Shown in pieces: positions 42,484 through 52,574 of a stretch of DNA of 64,000 nt. Source of the stretch: an uncultured Peptococcaceae bacterium (lineage in GTDB: Bacteria > Bacillota > Peptococcia > Peptococcales > Peptococcaceae); contig CAJUDO010000016.1 of the NCBI GenBank assembly GCA_910585405.1, positions 1 to 64,000 of the forward strand, in the 5' to 3' direction. The translations under genes were made by a program, and so were the position numbers. A model generated the notes under the pieces. It searched no databases. It was not told where the DNA came from and worked only from the letters and a program-made list of their open reading frames with translations. Position 1 is the stretch's first letter; every line of letters starts with the position of its first letter.

Positions 42484-42548
42484 AACGTGCCCTCATAATT
42501 TATCGCTCAATTTTTTATTGATTTAAGCACTATTTTATACCAAACCAT

Positions 42549-42591
42549 AAAAAGTGGAAATACAATCCGCGCAATTGCATTTCCACTTTTT
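42549..42591. terminator. Bidirectional terminator between the lipid kinase and hemZ
   Basis: AAAAAGTGGAAAT (42549-42561) pairs with ATTTCCACTTTTT (42579-42591), giving A and T tracts on both sides. It lies between convergent genes. Confidence 0.85.
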
Positions 42592-42612
42592 TATTTTAAT
42601 AATATTTCCCGC

Positions 42613-44070
42613 TCAACCAATTTGGTCATTCTTTATTGAAAAATACTGCTCCAACCAATATAATTTTTTCTCTATCAGCTCGGCAATACGCTCATTATAA
42701 TAATACAAATCCTTTGGATTGCTGACCTGATGCAACGTCCAATCTGCAGGATTCACAAATTTTGAGGTGGAACCCACGCCCAATCCCAAAATCGTCTGCC
42801 GCTCCTCCATCATCTGAATATTGTACAAGGATTCTTTCCCCGGCAAACAGTAGCCTACGTTCTCCTGGTCACCTATCATGTGCTTTTGCCGATACAAATA
42901 ATAAGGCACATACGCCTGCCCTTTCAGCCACTGCTGCAACTGCTGTTCCATCTCCTGCACCACTGTGCTTTGCGATTCCAGTTCCATTGTCCGTAAGGCC
43001 GCTGTTCGTTTTACTGCTAAGGTATGCACCGTCAAATTTTCCGGCTGCAGCCTGGCAATTTGCTGCAGACTGTGGCAGAAATCCTCTGCCTGTTCTCCTG
43101 GCAGACCGGTAATCAAGTCCATATTGATACTGTCAAAGCCAACCTCCCGGGCCAGAGCATACACATCAAAAATCTCCTGTACCGTATGTCTGCGGCCAAT
43201 TCTCTCCAATGTCCGCTGAGAAAAACTCTGCGGATTAATGCTAATGCGTCCTACTCCAAAATCATGGAGCAGTTGCAATTTTTCAGACGTAATGGTATCA
43301 GGACGCCCTGCCTCTACTGTAAATTCAGCCAGCCTGTCTGGATGAAAATGAAGCTGAACTCCTTCCAACAGCCGTTCCAGCTGGAAAGCTGATAAGCTGG
43401 TGGGCGTTCCTCCGCCGATATAGAGTGTTTGTACTGATATAGCATGAGCCTCAAGCCACGTTCCTATAACCTGACACTCTGACAACAAATTCGTAAGATA
43501 GGTTTCCTGCAATGGCGCTTTTGGTAGGCAGAAGGACGGAAAGGAGCAATACGCGCAGCGCGTGGGACAAAAAGGAATACTCAAATAAACGCTGACCCCT
43601 TGCGTTGCTTCTTGCTTGGTAGGCAAAAAAGGACGCTGTCGTTCTATTACTTCCAGCAATAAATCCGCTTTTTCTTCCGACAGCAAATACTCCTTTTGCA
43701 ATGTCTGCTTTGTCGCAGCACTGGACAATCCCCGTTCTCTGTAACGCCGGGCTATCTTGGTGGGTCGCACCCCAGTCATAATCCCCCACGGATGAACCTG
43801 TGTCTGCCCTTGTTCACACAACACCAGATATATCTGCTGCTTCAAAAGGCGGCGGCGCTGATTCTCGTCCAAGCCTTTTACAGAAAAGCATACAGTCTGC
43901 CTGCCAATTTGCACTGTCCATTCCTCTGCTCCACAGGCTAATCGCAGCGGTTCTCCCGCTTGCTCGTGAGCGGCCCACTGAAACGCAGGCTCAAAAATGC
44001 GGATGACATCTAAAATTGTCTCCCGATACGTGTCCTCTTCTGCAATGAAATAGAATTGCAGCTTCATCAT
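42613..44070 (-). CDS. hemZ: HemZ-type radical SAM coproporphyrinogen dehydrogenase
   Basis: A 485-residue radical SAM enzyme. The FeS motif CPTRCAYC (CX3CX2C) is near residue 167, followed by GGGTPTSLS. An extra N-terminal domain of about 160 residues is typical of HemZ and absent from HemN. The family is annotated as oxygen-independent coproporphyrinogen III oxidase, although HemW-like heme chaperones are related. Its start overlaps the preceding hydrolase gene by 4 nt. Confidence 0.88.
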   Translation of the reverse strand: MMKLQFYFIAEEDTYRETILDVIRIFEPAFQWAAHEQAGEPLRLACGAEEWTVQIGRQTVCFSVKGLDENQRRRLLKQQIYLVLCEQGQTQVHPWGIMTGVRPTKIARRYRERGLSSAATKQTLQKEYLLSEEKADLLLEVIERQRPFLPTKQEATQGVSVYLSIPFCPTRCAYCSFPSFCLPKAPLQETYLTNLLSECQVIGTWLEAHAISVQTLYIGGGTPTSLSAFQLERLLEGVQLHFHPDRLAEFTVEAGRPDTITSEKLQLLHDFGVGRISINPQSFSQRTLERIGRRHTVQEIFDVYALAREVGFDSINMDLITGLPGEQAEDFCHSLQQIARLQPENLTVHTLAVKRTAALRTMELESQSTVVQEMEQQLQQWLKGQAYVPYYLYRQKHMIGDQENVGYCLPGKESLYNIQMMEERQTILGLGVGSTSKFVNPADWTLHQVSNPKDLYYYNERIAELIEKKLYWLEQYFSIKNDQIG

Positions 44071-44687
44071 AGATACGGATTGGCTCTGCGCTCAAAAGCC
44101 ATATCACTTTCCGGACCATGCCCTGGATAAATCGCCACATCATCTGCCACCAATTTCAGCCGTTCTCGCACAGATTTCAAAAGGGTATCATAATCTCCAC
44201 CGTAGAGATCTGTGCGGCCAATGGTGCCGCGGAATAATGTATCTCCTGTAAAGCAGACCTTCTCTTTCACTTCATAAAAGCAGCAGCCGCCTTTACTGTG
44301 TCCTGGCGTATAGAGCACTCGCAGTTCATAAGGACCGAAGGCAATCGTATCTCCGTTATGCAAAAGGATTTCCGGCGGCTGGCAACCATGTACCTGCGTA
44401 GACATGTTCCCTACCTTTCCCGGTTGTGCCAACAACTCCGCATCATCGGCATGGATGGCCAGCGGTGCTCCAGTTTGCGCCCGTAGAGCGTCATTGGCTT
44501 GAATATGATCAAAATGTCCATGGGTGTTGAGCAAATATTTCACCTGTAACTGTTCCTTGCGTATATACGCCAAGATTTCCTCCACATCGTCACCAGCATC
44601 AATCACCACTGCCTCTCTGCTCTCTGGATCGCTCAACACATAACAGTTGGTTTCAATGGGACCGACCACAATTGTTTCTATTTTCAT
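44067..44687 (-). CDS. Metallo-beta-lactamase-fold hydrolase (glyoxalase II-like)
   Basis: A 206-residue cytoplasmic hydrolase. Metal ligands are visible in THGHFDHI (about 55-62), TPGHSKGG and PGHGPES. The family includes hydroxyacylglutathione hydrolase-like proteins, but this one is short and lacks the glutathione-binding C-terminal domain, so the substrate is unknown. It lies between relA and hemZ in what looks like one operon. Confidence 0.88.
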   Translation of the reverse strand: MKIETIVVGPIETNCYVLSDPESREAVVIDAGDDVEEILAYIRKEQLQVKYLLNTHGHFDHIQANDALRAQTGAPLAIHADDAELLAQPGKVGNMSTQVHGCQPPEILLHNGDTIAFGPYELRVLYTPGHSKGGCCFYEVKEKVCFTGDTLFRGTIGRTDLYGGDYDTLLKSVRERLKLVADDVAIYPGHGPESDMAFERRANPYL

Positions 44688-44711
44688 ACAGCGCTCCTCC
44701 TTCGCCTCAAA

Positions 44712-46901
44712 CTAATCTTCGATGGTGCGTTTGACTTCCAGCACATCACTGATACTCTTAATTTTATCAATCATCAGAATGACTTGATCCAAATTATGCA
44801 CCTCAATACTGATATGCATATAGGTTTTCCCCTCTTTTACACGAGAGGTAATAGAGGTGATATGCACTTTGGAATCATTAATCAAAGCCATAACCTCCGG
44901 TGTAATCTTCGGTCGGTCTATCGCAATTACAAAAACTTCTACCTGATATACACCAGCATCGTCCTGGTCCCAATATGCTGGTACAAACCGCTGCGGCTCC
45001 CGCTCCCGCATCCCTTTGATGTTTGGGCAGTCCAAATGATGCACCGTCACGCCCCGTCCACGGGTAATATAGCCGATGATGGCATCCCCAGGCAGTGGCT
45101 TACAGCAATGGGCAAAACGAATGGGCACGCCTTCAAAACCTTCCACTACAACACCGTCGCTGCTTTTTCCACTGCCAGAATTTCGGCGGTGAATATCTTT
45201 ATTCGCCTTACTTGCCAGCATAGCTTCCACTGAATTATCCGTAACAGGATGGGTGCGCTGATACTCATCCTGCAGCTTGTTGGCCACCTGCATCGCTGTC
45301 AATGTCCCATTCCCCAAACCTACGCAGACATCATCCCAGCTGCTGTAGCCCATGCGCTGCGCCAATTCTACCAAAGTTTCTGGTTTATTCAGCACAGAGA
45401 GATCAATATCCCTTTTATGCAGCTCTGTTTCTAACAGAGTTCTCCCTCTCTGCAGATTTTCCTCTCGGCCTTCCTTTTTGAACCATTGACGAATCTTATT
45501 CCGTGCCTGTGAAGTCTTACATTGGTTTACCCAATCTAAACTCGGCTTTGCTTGCTTCGACGTCAAAATTTCCACAATATCGCCGTTTTTCAACTGATAA
45601 TTCAGCGGTACAATCTTTTTGTTTACTTTTGCCCCTACGCAACTGTTGCCCACGCCAGAGTGTACTTTGTAAGCAAAATCCAACGGTCCGGAACCGGCCG
45701 GCAGCTCATATACTTCTCCTTTCGGCGAGAAGACAAACACTGTGTCAGAAAACAAATCAATCTTCACCGAGTTGAGAAAATCTTTATTATCCCGTGCTTC
45801 GTTCTGCATTTCCTTAATCTGTTCCAGCCAGCTCAGCTGAGTTGAATCCTTGCTGATTTCACTGCCGCCGCTTTCTTTATAAATCCAATGCGCAGCAATC
45901 CCATACTCTGCAGTATGATGCATTTCATAGGTACGAATCTGTATCTCAAAGGGATCCCCATTAGGCCCAATCACTGTAGTATGCAGCGATTGGTACATAT
46001 TAGGCTTAGGCATGGCAATATAATCCTTAAAACGCATCGGTATGGGACGCCACAATGTATGCACAATCCCCAATGCTGCATAACAGTCTTTCACCGAATC
46101 CACCAGCAAACGCACTGCAATCAGGTCATACAACTCATCTAAATCTTTATTTTGTTTTTTCATCTTATTATAAATGCTGTAAAAATGTTTTGGTCTGCCA
46201 GAGATATCTGCCTGAATTCCTACTTTATCCAGCTCTTGATGAAGACGGTCTATAATTTCCTGAATGTATTCTTCCCGCTCATCCCGTTTCATGGAAATCC
46301 GTTCTACCAGCTCATAAAATTTTTCCGGCTCCAGATATCGCAGGCACAAATCCTCCAATTCCCATTTTACCTTGGAAATCCCCAAGCGATTGGCAATAGG
46401 CGCATAAATCTCCAATGTTTCCTGCGCAATACTTTTTTGTTTTTCCGGCGATTGATATTTTAAGGTGCGCATATTGTGCAGCCTGTCGGCCAGCTTAATC
46501 ATCACTACCCGCACATCCTCTGCCATTGACAGGAACATTTTGCGGTAACTCTCCAATTGCCGTTCCTCTTTGGAGCTGCATTCTAATTTGCTCAATTTGG
46601 TGACGCCGTTTACCAAGAAGGTAACCTCTTCCCCAAAATTATTTTCCAAACAGTTTTGCTTGCAGCGGGTATCCTCTGCCACGTCGTGCAGCAGCCCCGC
46701 GGCCACTGCCTTTTCATCCATCCCCAGTTCAGCCAGAATCAGCGCCACTGAAAGCGGATGAATAATGTAAGCTTCACCAGATTTCCGCACCTGCCCTTTG
46801 TGCAAATCCTCCGCAAAGCGATACACCTCTTCCAGCAATTCTAAATCTGCATTGGGATTATTCTCATATACAACATCTAACAAATCTTTAAATCGAATCA
46901 T
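44712..46901 (-). CDS. relA: Bifunctional (p)ppGpp synthetase/hydrolase
   Basis: A 729-residue Rel/Spo protein of normal length. The HD hydrolase domain keeps its motifs (GLLHDVAEDT near residue 70). The synthetase domain follows (KHFYSIYNKM, then RFKDYIAMPKPN and QSLHTTV), then a TGS domain (ELPAGSGPLDFAYKVH near 405), a zinc-finger-like region and a C-terminal ACT domain. It should make and degrade the stringent-response alarmone. It overlaps the recJ fusion gene by 14 nt. Confidence 0.96.
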   Translation of the reverse strand: MIRFKDLLDVVYENNPNADLELLEEVYRFAEDLHKGQVRKSGEAYIIHPLSVALILAELGMDEKAVAAGLLHDVAEDTRCKQNCLENNFGEEVTFLVNGVTKLSKLECSSKEERQLESYRKMFLSMAEDVRVVMIKLADRLHNMRTLKYQSPEKQKSIAQETLEIYAPIANRLGISKVKWELEDLCLRYLEPEKFYELVERISMKRDEREEYIQEIIDRLHQELDKVGIQADISGRPKHFYSIYNKMKKQNKDLDELYDLIAVRLLVDSVKDCYAALGIVHTLWRPIPMRFKDYIAMPKPNMYQSLHTTVIGPNGDPFEIQIRTYEMHHTAEYGIAAHWIYKESGGSEISKDSTQLSWLEQIKEMQNEARDNKDFLNSVKIDLFSDTVFVFSPKGEVYELPAGSGPLDFAYKVHSGVGNSCVGAKVNKKIVPLNYQLKNGDIVEILTSKQAKPSLDWVNQCKTSQARNKIRQWFKKEGREENLQRGRTLLETELHKRDIDLSVLNKPETLVELAQRMGYSSWDDVCVGLGNGTLTAMQVANKLQDEYQRTHPVTDNSVEAMLASKANKDIHRRNSGSGKSSDGVVVEGFEGVPIRFAHCCKPLPGDAIIGYITRGRGVTVHHLDCPNIKGMREREPQRFVPAYWDQDDAGVYQVEVFVIAIDRPKITPEVMALINDSKVHITSITSRVKEGKTYMHISIEVHNLDQVILMIDKIKSISDVLEVKRTIED

Positions 46902-49900
46902 CTTCCGTTCCCCCTAACATGCACTGCCAACCTGCCGGATAAATCGGCCGATTGACGGCTGCCAACAGTTTTTCTTGATTGCGGTCAAAGGCAATTTGCA
47001 GATATCTTTGAAAATCCTCCAGCTCTGCCATACATTCCTGATAACGCAAAGAAGAAAATAAATCCATTTTGTTCGGACTGGGAATCATAATAATCCTGCG
47101 TTTACTACCTTCTCTTTCCCGTTCCAAAAAGCCTAATTCTTCAAAAATTCCTAGCCAACCACTGATACAGGATTCATTAGGTTCAGCAAAATGTTCCCGT
47201 TTTACCAAGTCCGCTAACTCCCCATTTGTCAACTCAATCGCAGGTTTCCCCTGCACTAAAAATTGCAGCAGCTTATAAAAACGTCCCAATACCTCCCTGG
47301 TAGGGCAGGCGGAGGCCAATACATTCTGATTCAGCGTCTCATCCCGCCGGTTATACAGCAAATGAACCCACGCTTCTTTTCCGTCCCGTCCGGCTCTGCC
47401 TGCCAGTTGATTATATTCTTCCCCAGAAAAGCTTAAATGATAAAGCACTACGTGACGAATATCGGGAATATCCATCCCTTCACCAAAGGCACTGGTGGTA
47501 ACAATAACTTGAATTTCTCCGCTGCGAAAAGCATTTTCCACTGCCAGCCGGTCTGCAGAAGACAATCCACCATGATAATAACAAATTTTTTGTCCTACCT
47601 TATCAGTGGCATTTTCACGCAAAAGCTCTGCCAACTGTACCACTTTCTGTCGGCTATTCAAATATACGACCATTTTCTCGCCACGATTGACCAAAGCCAG
47701 AAGGTATTCCGTTTTTTTATAATTTTCCCGCTGATCTACCAGCCGCAGATTTTGTCGCACATGGGGGTCTATCACCACCCTTTGAATCCCCAACAGTTCC
47801 ACAATCTGTTCTGCAGCCTCGTCGCCAGCCGTTGCAGTCACAGCCAGAATTTGTTGTGGTTTCATCCGGCGCAGTCCTTCCGGCAGCTGTTTGTAGCCTT
47901 GACGACGACTCACCAGATGGTGCGCTTCGTCAATCACCACCATCCCCAAACGGTCGCCCAATCCCATCAGGCGCTGCTGATTACAGAGTAAAAATTCCGG
48001 CGTTGTCAAAATCAAATCCACCTGGCCCTGCTCCACCTGCTGAAAAAAGATTGCCCGTTCTTCACCTTCCAATGCACCGGTAGCCAAACGCACCCGCAAC
48101 CCCAAGGGTTTTAATTTTTGCTCCAAAGCTTGATATTGGTCATTTACCAAAGCACGCAATGGATACACAATGAGGGTCACCTGATGTTTCCACAGGGCTA
48201 AATAAGCACTGTAGCTCTGAAAAATAGCTGATTTTCCACGTCCAGTTCCCAAAATGGCCAGTACATTCTGCCCCTGCTGCAAAGCATCCAATGCTTCCTG
48301 TTGCTTAGGGCGATACGCATGCCCTCCTAAAATTGCCTGGCGAATCCGTTCCTGTGAATCCGTTTCATTCAGCTGTTCCAACTCATCGCGCAAAACCTTG
48401 CGGGTTTCTTCCGAAGTACTGCCGTGCAGATCCGTACGGCGAATAAAAAGATTCACGCCCCAGTTTCTTTCCGCTGTCCCTGTTACCTGCACCACAATGG
48501 CTTCATATCCCACACCCTGATCCATATTAGGCGCCAAATGTCGTGCAATACTGCGTTTCAAATAGCCAATCTGCTGCCCGTCTGCCAAAATGGCGATGGC
48601 ATTTTCATCATAGGCATTTTCTTTTTCCCGCACCAACTCCAGTGACTGCCCCGGAACCAGCTTTTCCACAAACTGCTGACGATTATCAAAAGTAACGCCC
48701 ACCGCCTTTGTATAAAACTGCTCCTGCTCTCCGATAGAACGATAGGGATCCTCTTCCAAGTAAACATCCTTATAGAAAAACAGACGATCCTGTAAACTCA
48801 TCTGATCAGGACGACGAAAGGACTTCAAATCTTTCAGCACCATCTGCAGCTTTGTTTTTCCATTATAGGTATTGATGTCCAGAGAAAAGGCAATATCAAT
48901 ATTACCCGTTTTTGCCACCTGTTCCAGCTCCGCTTTTTTGAAACCAATGCCTACAATCTCATCTTGCGGTGTCCGCAGCCGAATACGCAGATGGTCGTTA
49001 TTAGCCCCCACAGTACGAGTCTCTATAGTTTTCTGCCCTCGGCAGACAAATACCGGCATGGGATTCATCGTACCTGTAGGCTGAATTTTGCAAATCTCCC
49101 GGTACATTTCCATACTGATATCCTGCATATCAATTTCGCTGTCAACCACCAACGTAGGAACAAAAGAATCCCTTGTAGTGGACTCTGCAACAATTTGAGC
49201 AAATTTTCTGCGAAATGCCGGCAAATCCTCTGGTCGCAATCCCAGACCTGCTGCTTGGCTATGTCCGCCATAATTCACCAGCACATCGGCGCATTGACTC
49301 AAAGCATGCTGTAAATGGAACCCTTCAATACTCCGTCCAGACCCTTTACAGATACCGTTGCTCATGGTAAGCACAATGGTAGGTGTGTAAAACTTCTCCA
49401 CTAATCGGGAGGCCACAATGCCAATCACGCCGGGATGCCAATTTTCCCCCATTACAATCAAACCGTCCCGCTGGTTGATGCCCTGCACTGCCACTTTCTC
49501 CAAAGCTTCCTCATAAATCGCCCGCTCAATATTTTGCCGTTGTCGATTTTCTTCATCTAATTTCACAGCGATGGCGGTCGCTTCCTCGGGATCCTTGGTA
49601 ACCAAAAGCCTCAGCCCCAACTGTACATCTCCAATACGGCCACAAGCATTCAACCTAGGCGCCAAACCAAACCCCACTGCTGTTGTCGTAGGCACTTTTG
49701 TTTCCGAATTTTGAGACACCTTCCACAGTGCAGCCAGCCCAGGCCGTTCCCCCAGCGCCATCTGCTCCAAACCAAATTTTACTAATACACGATTATCACC
49801 CTTGAGTGGTACAATGTCCGCCACAGTAGCCAGCGCTGCCAAATCCAGAAACGGTCGCATCCTATCAAGAAAACCATCTTTTTCGTAATACCGAGCAAAC

Positions 49901-50526
49901 AAACCCTGCACCACTTTAAAAGCTACACCAGTGCCACATAAATAACGCCACTTATCCCGCTCATCATTACTCAGAACCGGATTTACAATAATGCAATCAG
50001 GCAATATTTCTGGCAACTGATGATGATCTGTCACAATTACATCCATTCCCCATTCTTTCGCCGCTGCAACCTCCTGCCAAGAACTGATGCCGCAGTCCAC
50101 CGTCACCAGAAGACGAGCGCCCTCATCAAAAATTGTCCGTAAAGCTGGAGTATTCACTCCATAGCCTTCTTCCATACGGTCCGGAACATAATAAGCCACG
50201 TTGGCATCCAATGCCTGCAATCCCTGATATAAGGTAACGCTAGCACAAATTCCATCCACATCGTAATCACCGTATACCACAATTTTTTCCTTTTTCTCCA
50301 CCGCCTGCAGTATACGTTCCACCGCCGCACCCATATTCAACATCTCAAAAGGAGAAGATAATTGCTCCAATGAAGGATTCAAAAACTCTCTGGCTGCATC
50401 CAATTCTGTATAGCCTCTGTTTATCAATAAGTTAGCCAGCACAGAAGAAATTCCTAACCCGTTCATCAGCCGCGCCTGTACTTGCGGCTTATTCTGTTGT
50501 ACAATCCACTTACTCATTTTCATCAT
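46888..50526 (-). CDS. RecJ-HIRAN-RecQ-like helicase fusion
   Basis: A 1212-residue fusion. The N-terminal half is a full RecJ single-strand exonuclease: GDYDVDGICA (about 87), TDHHQLPE (about 162) and the DHHA1 motif NYGGHSQAAG (about 418), followed by an OB domain. A HIRAN-like domain (about 605-695; ENAYDENAIAIL, IGYLKR) comes next. The C-terminal part is a RecQ-like superfamily 2 helicase with GTGRGKS (about 762), IDEAHHL (about 865) and QLAGRAGRDGKE (about 1045). It lacks the RecQ zinc-binding and HRDC domains as far as I can see. A helicase unwinding DNA for the attached nuclease is the obvious inference; RecQ and RecJ cooperate elsewhere as separate proteins. ATG 50526 follows AAGGAGGG. 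Confidence 0.9.
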   Translation of the reverse strand: MMKMSKWIVQQNKPQVQARLMNGLGISSVLANLLINRGYTELDAAREFLNPSLEQLSSPFEMLNMGAAVERILQAVEKKEKIVVYGDYDVDGICASVTLYQGLQALDANVAYYVPDRMEEGYGVNTPALRTIFDEGARLLVTVDCGISSWQEVAAAKEWGMDVIVTDHHQLPEILPDCIIVNPVLSNDERDKWRYLCGTGVAFKVVQGLFARYYEKDGFLDRMRPFLDLAALATVADIVPLKGDNRVLVKFGLEQMALGERPGLAALWKVSQNSETKVPTTTAVGFGLAPRLNACGRIGDVQLGLRLLVTKDPEEATAIAVKLDEENRQRQNIERAIYEEALEKVAVQGINQRDGLIVMGENWHPGVIGIVASRLVEKFYTPTIVLTMSNGICKGSGRSIEGFHLQHALSQCADVLVNYGGHSQAAGLGLRPEDLPAFRRKFAQIVAESTTRDSFVPTLVVDSEIDMQDISMEMYREICKIQPTGTMNPMPVFVCRGQKTIETRTVGANNDHLRIRLRTPQDEIVGIGFKKAELEQVAKTGNIDIAFSLDINTYNGKTKLQMVLKDLKSFRRPDQMSLQDRLFFYKDVYLEEDPYRSIGEQEQFYTKAVGVTFDNRQQFVEKLVPGQSLELVREKENAYDENAIAILADGQQIGYLKRSIARHLAPNMDQGVGYEAIVVQVTGTAERNWGVNLFIRRTDLHGSTSEETRKVLRDELEQLNETDSQERIRQAILGGHAYRPKQQEALDALQQGQNVLAILGTGRGKSAIFQSYSAYLALWKHQVTLIVYPLRALVNDQYQALEQKLKPLGLRVRLATGALEGEERAIFFQQVEQGQVDLILTTPEFLLCNQQRLMGLGDRLGMVVIDEAHHLVSRRQGYKQLPEGLRRMKPQQILAVTATAGDEAAEQIVELLGIQRVVIDPHVRQNLRLVDQRENYKKTEYLLALVNRGEKMVVYLNSRQKVVQLAELLRENATDKVGQKICYYHGGLSSADRLAVENAFRSGEIQVIVTTSAFGEGMDIPDIRHVVLYHLSFSGEEYNQLAGRAGRDGKEAWVHLLYNRRDETLNQNVLASACPTREVLGRFYKLLQFLVQGKPAIELTNGELADLVKREHFAEPNESCISGWLGIFEELGFLEREREGSKRRIIMIPSPNKMDLFSSLRYQECMAELEDFQRYLQIAFDRNQEKLLAAVNRPIYPAGWQCMLGGTEDDSI

Positions 50527-50854
50527 TGTGTCCCTCCTTTTTCCGATTTTCATAGCCCATCGAAAAAAGTCTAAATATAATCTATTTAATTATATATCAT
50601 ATCACAAAACCCCAGTACTGAGCAATAAAAATACGCTTTCTTCGCGGTTTTCTCCCGAAAAGTCTTCTTTTCTGACACGATTCCGAAACAATTTTAAAAA
50701 CTTCGTGCCAGAACTGAACCAGCTGCCAAAAACACCTGTTTTCCCACTTCCCAGTAAAGTGCTTTCCAAACAAGCCACTATAAGGATAAAGCACATTCGA
50801 AATACACCCCTGTCCAGTGTCTTACTTGCCAAGGATATTCGTCATCATGAGCAC
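50527..50854. other. Gene-free stretch upstream of the recJ fusion
   Basis: It should contain the promoter of the recJ-relA operon on the minus strand. No consensus pair stands out, and the short open frames lack ribosome binding sites. Confidence 0.4.
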
Positions 50855-50892
50855 AAAAAAATCCCTCAGCAGTAGGGCCGAGAGATTTTTTT
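50855..50892 (-). terminator. Terminator of the fumarase operon
   Basis: AAAAAAATCCCTC (50855-50867) pairs with GAGAGATTTTTTT (50880-50892) with one mismatch. On the minus strand the stem ends in a run of seven T. Confidence 0.8.
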
Positions 50893-50903
50893 GATACACA
50901 TTC

Positions 50904-51467
50904 CTATTTATCTTGTCTGTATTGCGCAACACCTTGCGTATATAAATTATTTCCGTCGCAGTCAATGGCTACAATACAAGGCAAATCCTCCACTTCCAAA
51001 CGGCGAATGGCACAGGTTCCCAGTTCTTCATAAGCGATCACTTCCGCTTTTTTCACCGAGTGAGATATCGCTACGCCAGTGCCGCCAATGGCTGCCAGAT
51101 ATACAGCAGTACAATCCTTCATGGCCTGAATTACTTCTTCACTGCGGGGTCCTTTGCCCAACATCCCTTTTAATCCTACCTGTCGAATCAGCATAGGCGC
51201 ATAGCTGTCCATGCGGCTGCTGGTAGTAGGACCGCAGGAGCCAATGGGTTGTCCTGGCTTGGCAGGAGCGGGACCTACATAATAGATCAACTGATTTTGC
51301 AAATCCACCGGCAAAGCTTTTCCTGCCGCTAAGGTTTCTGCCAGCAATTTATGTGCCTTATCCCGCGCAGTATAAATCACACCTGATAACAGAACGCTGT
51401 CCCCTGCATGTAAATTCTTGATGCTTTCCTCCGTCAGCGGTGTCGTCAATTTTTTTATCTGGTTCAT
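50904..51467 (-). CDS. Class I fumarase / tartrate dehydratase-type hydro-lyase, beta subunit
   Basis: A 187-residue beta subunit (FumA C-terminal type). The motif PIGSCGPTTSSRMD near residues 75-88 is the conserved substrate-binding signature. Together with the alpha subunit it should interconvert malate and fumarate, or act on tartrate. It is 14 nt after the alpha gene, and ATG 51467 follows AGGAGG. The two-subunit form is common in anaerobes. Confidence 0.9.
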   Translation of the reverse strand: MNQIKKLTTPLTEESIKNLHAGDSVLLSGVIYTARDKAHKLLAETLAAGKALPVDLQNQLIYYVGPAPAKPGQPIGSCGPTTSSRMDSYAPMLIRQVGLKGMLGKGPRSEEVIQAMKDCTAVYLAAIGGTGVAISHSVKKAEVIAYEELGTCAIRRLEVEDLPCIVAIDCDGNNLYTQGVAQYRQDK

Positions 51468-51481
51468 AAGTATGCCGCCTC

Positions 51482-52327
51482 CTACAAGATTACTTCTCTA
51501 TGTCGTGCCGCATGACAGTTGAGGTTCACTGCCACAGGCAGCATAGCAATATGTGTGGGATAATATTCTATATGCACTGCTAAGGCTGTCACGCGACCAC
51601 CCAGACCTTGAGGGCCAATCCCCATCTTATTAATCTCACCAAGCAGTTCCTCTTCCAATGCTGCATACAACGGATTGGGGTTGCGTGAGCCGAGCTCTCT
51701 GGTCAAAGCTTTTTTGGCCAGCATCGGCGCTTTTTCCATGGTACCACCTACACCGATGCCCACAACGATAGGCGGACAAGGATTGCCGCCAGCGTTGCGC
51801 ACCGTATCCAAAATAAATTTTTTGGCACCTTCCAGTCCATCGGCAGGTTTCAACATCTTTACAGCTCCCATATTTTCGCTGCCTGCGCCCTTGGGCACAA
51901 CCAAAATTCGCAGATTCTCTCCACTGACAATCTCGGTGTGAATCACTGCCGGCGTATTATCTCCGGTATTCTCACGGCTGAATAATGGCTCCATCACCAC
52001 AGATTTACGTAAATAGCCATCCTCATAGCCTTGCCGCACACCCTCATTCACAGCATCTGTCAAGCTGCCGCCCACGATATGCACATCTTGTCCTACTTCC
52101 AAATACACAACAGCAATTCCGGTATCCTGACACATCGCCTGCCTACTCTCCCGTGCCATTTGACAATTTTGGAGAATCTGTGTCAGACAATATTGCCCAA
52201 AGGATGATTCTTCCCGCTCCAAACCAGCCTGCAAAGCCCGCTCCACATCAGCGGGGAGATCATAGCTGACATCCATGCACAATTGTCGCACTGCTGCTGT
52301 AATTTCCTCTACTGTAATCGACTTCAT
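51482..52327 (-). CDS. Class I fumarase / tartrate dehydratase-type hydro-lyase, alpha subunit
   Basis: A 281-residue alpha subunit (FumA N-terminal type). The conserved cysteines for an oxygen-labile [4Fe-4S] cluster are in CQDTGIAV (about 66), GGNPCPP (about 187) and LNCHAARH (about 270). Fumarase and the tartrate enzyme TtdAB are hard to separate by sequence. Fumarase is more likely in an anaerobe likely to have fumarate metabolism. The ATG follows AGGGAGGG. Confidence 0.9.
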   Translation of the reverse strand: MKSITVEEITAAVRQLCMDVSYDLPADVERALQAGLEREESSFGQYCLTQILQNCQMARESRQAMCQDTGIAVVYLEVGQDVHIVGGSLTDAVNEGVRQGYEDGYLRKSVVMEPLFSRENTGDNTPAVIHTEIVSGENLRILVVPKGAGSENMGAVKMLKPADGLEGAKKFILDTVRNAGGNPCPPIVVGIGVGGTMEKAPMLAKKALTRELGSRNPNPLYAALEEELLGEINKMGIGPQGLGGRVTALAVHIEYYPTHIAMLPVAVNLNCHAARHREVIL

Positions 52328-52502
52328 CGGTTATCCCTCCCTTTTTCGTTCCTTTTTATTATACACATTTTACCGTGCCCCGTCACGCAAAACAAAAAAA
52401 TAGCCTTCGTTTTCCTACAGTATACAAAATACAAAATATCCTGCTTTTATTGCAATAAAAATATTTTTCTTCCTAAATAAGCCTTTCCGCCATGGGAGTT
52501 TA

Positions 52503-52531
52503 TTGTTTTTTCTGCCAATCTATGAGATAAT
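52503..52531 (+). promoter_or_regulatory. Probable promoter of putP
   Basis: -35 TTGTTT (52503-52508) and -10 GATAAT (52526-52531) are 17 bp apart, about 44 nt before the start codon. Confidence 0.55.
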
Positions 52532-52574
52532 GGAAGAGCTATTTTACTACTTACACATTACAAGGAGGAGTTTC

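Noticed and set aside
44067..44687. True beta-lactamase or glyoxalase II
   Set aside because: The metal motif is shared by many hydrolases, there is no signal peptide, and the glyoxalase II C-terminal domain is absent, so only a general hydrolase call is justified.
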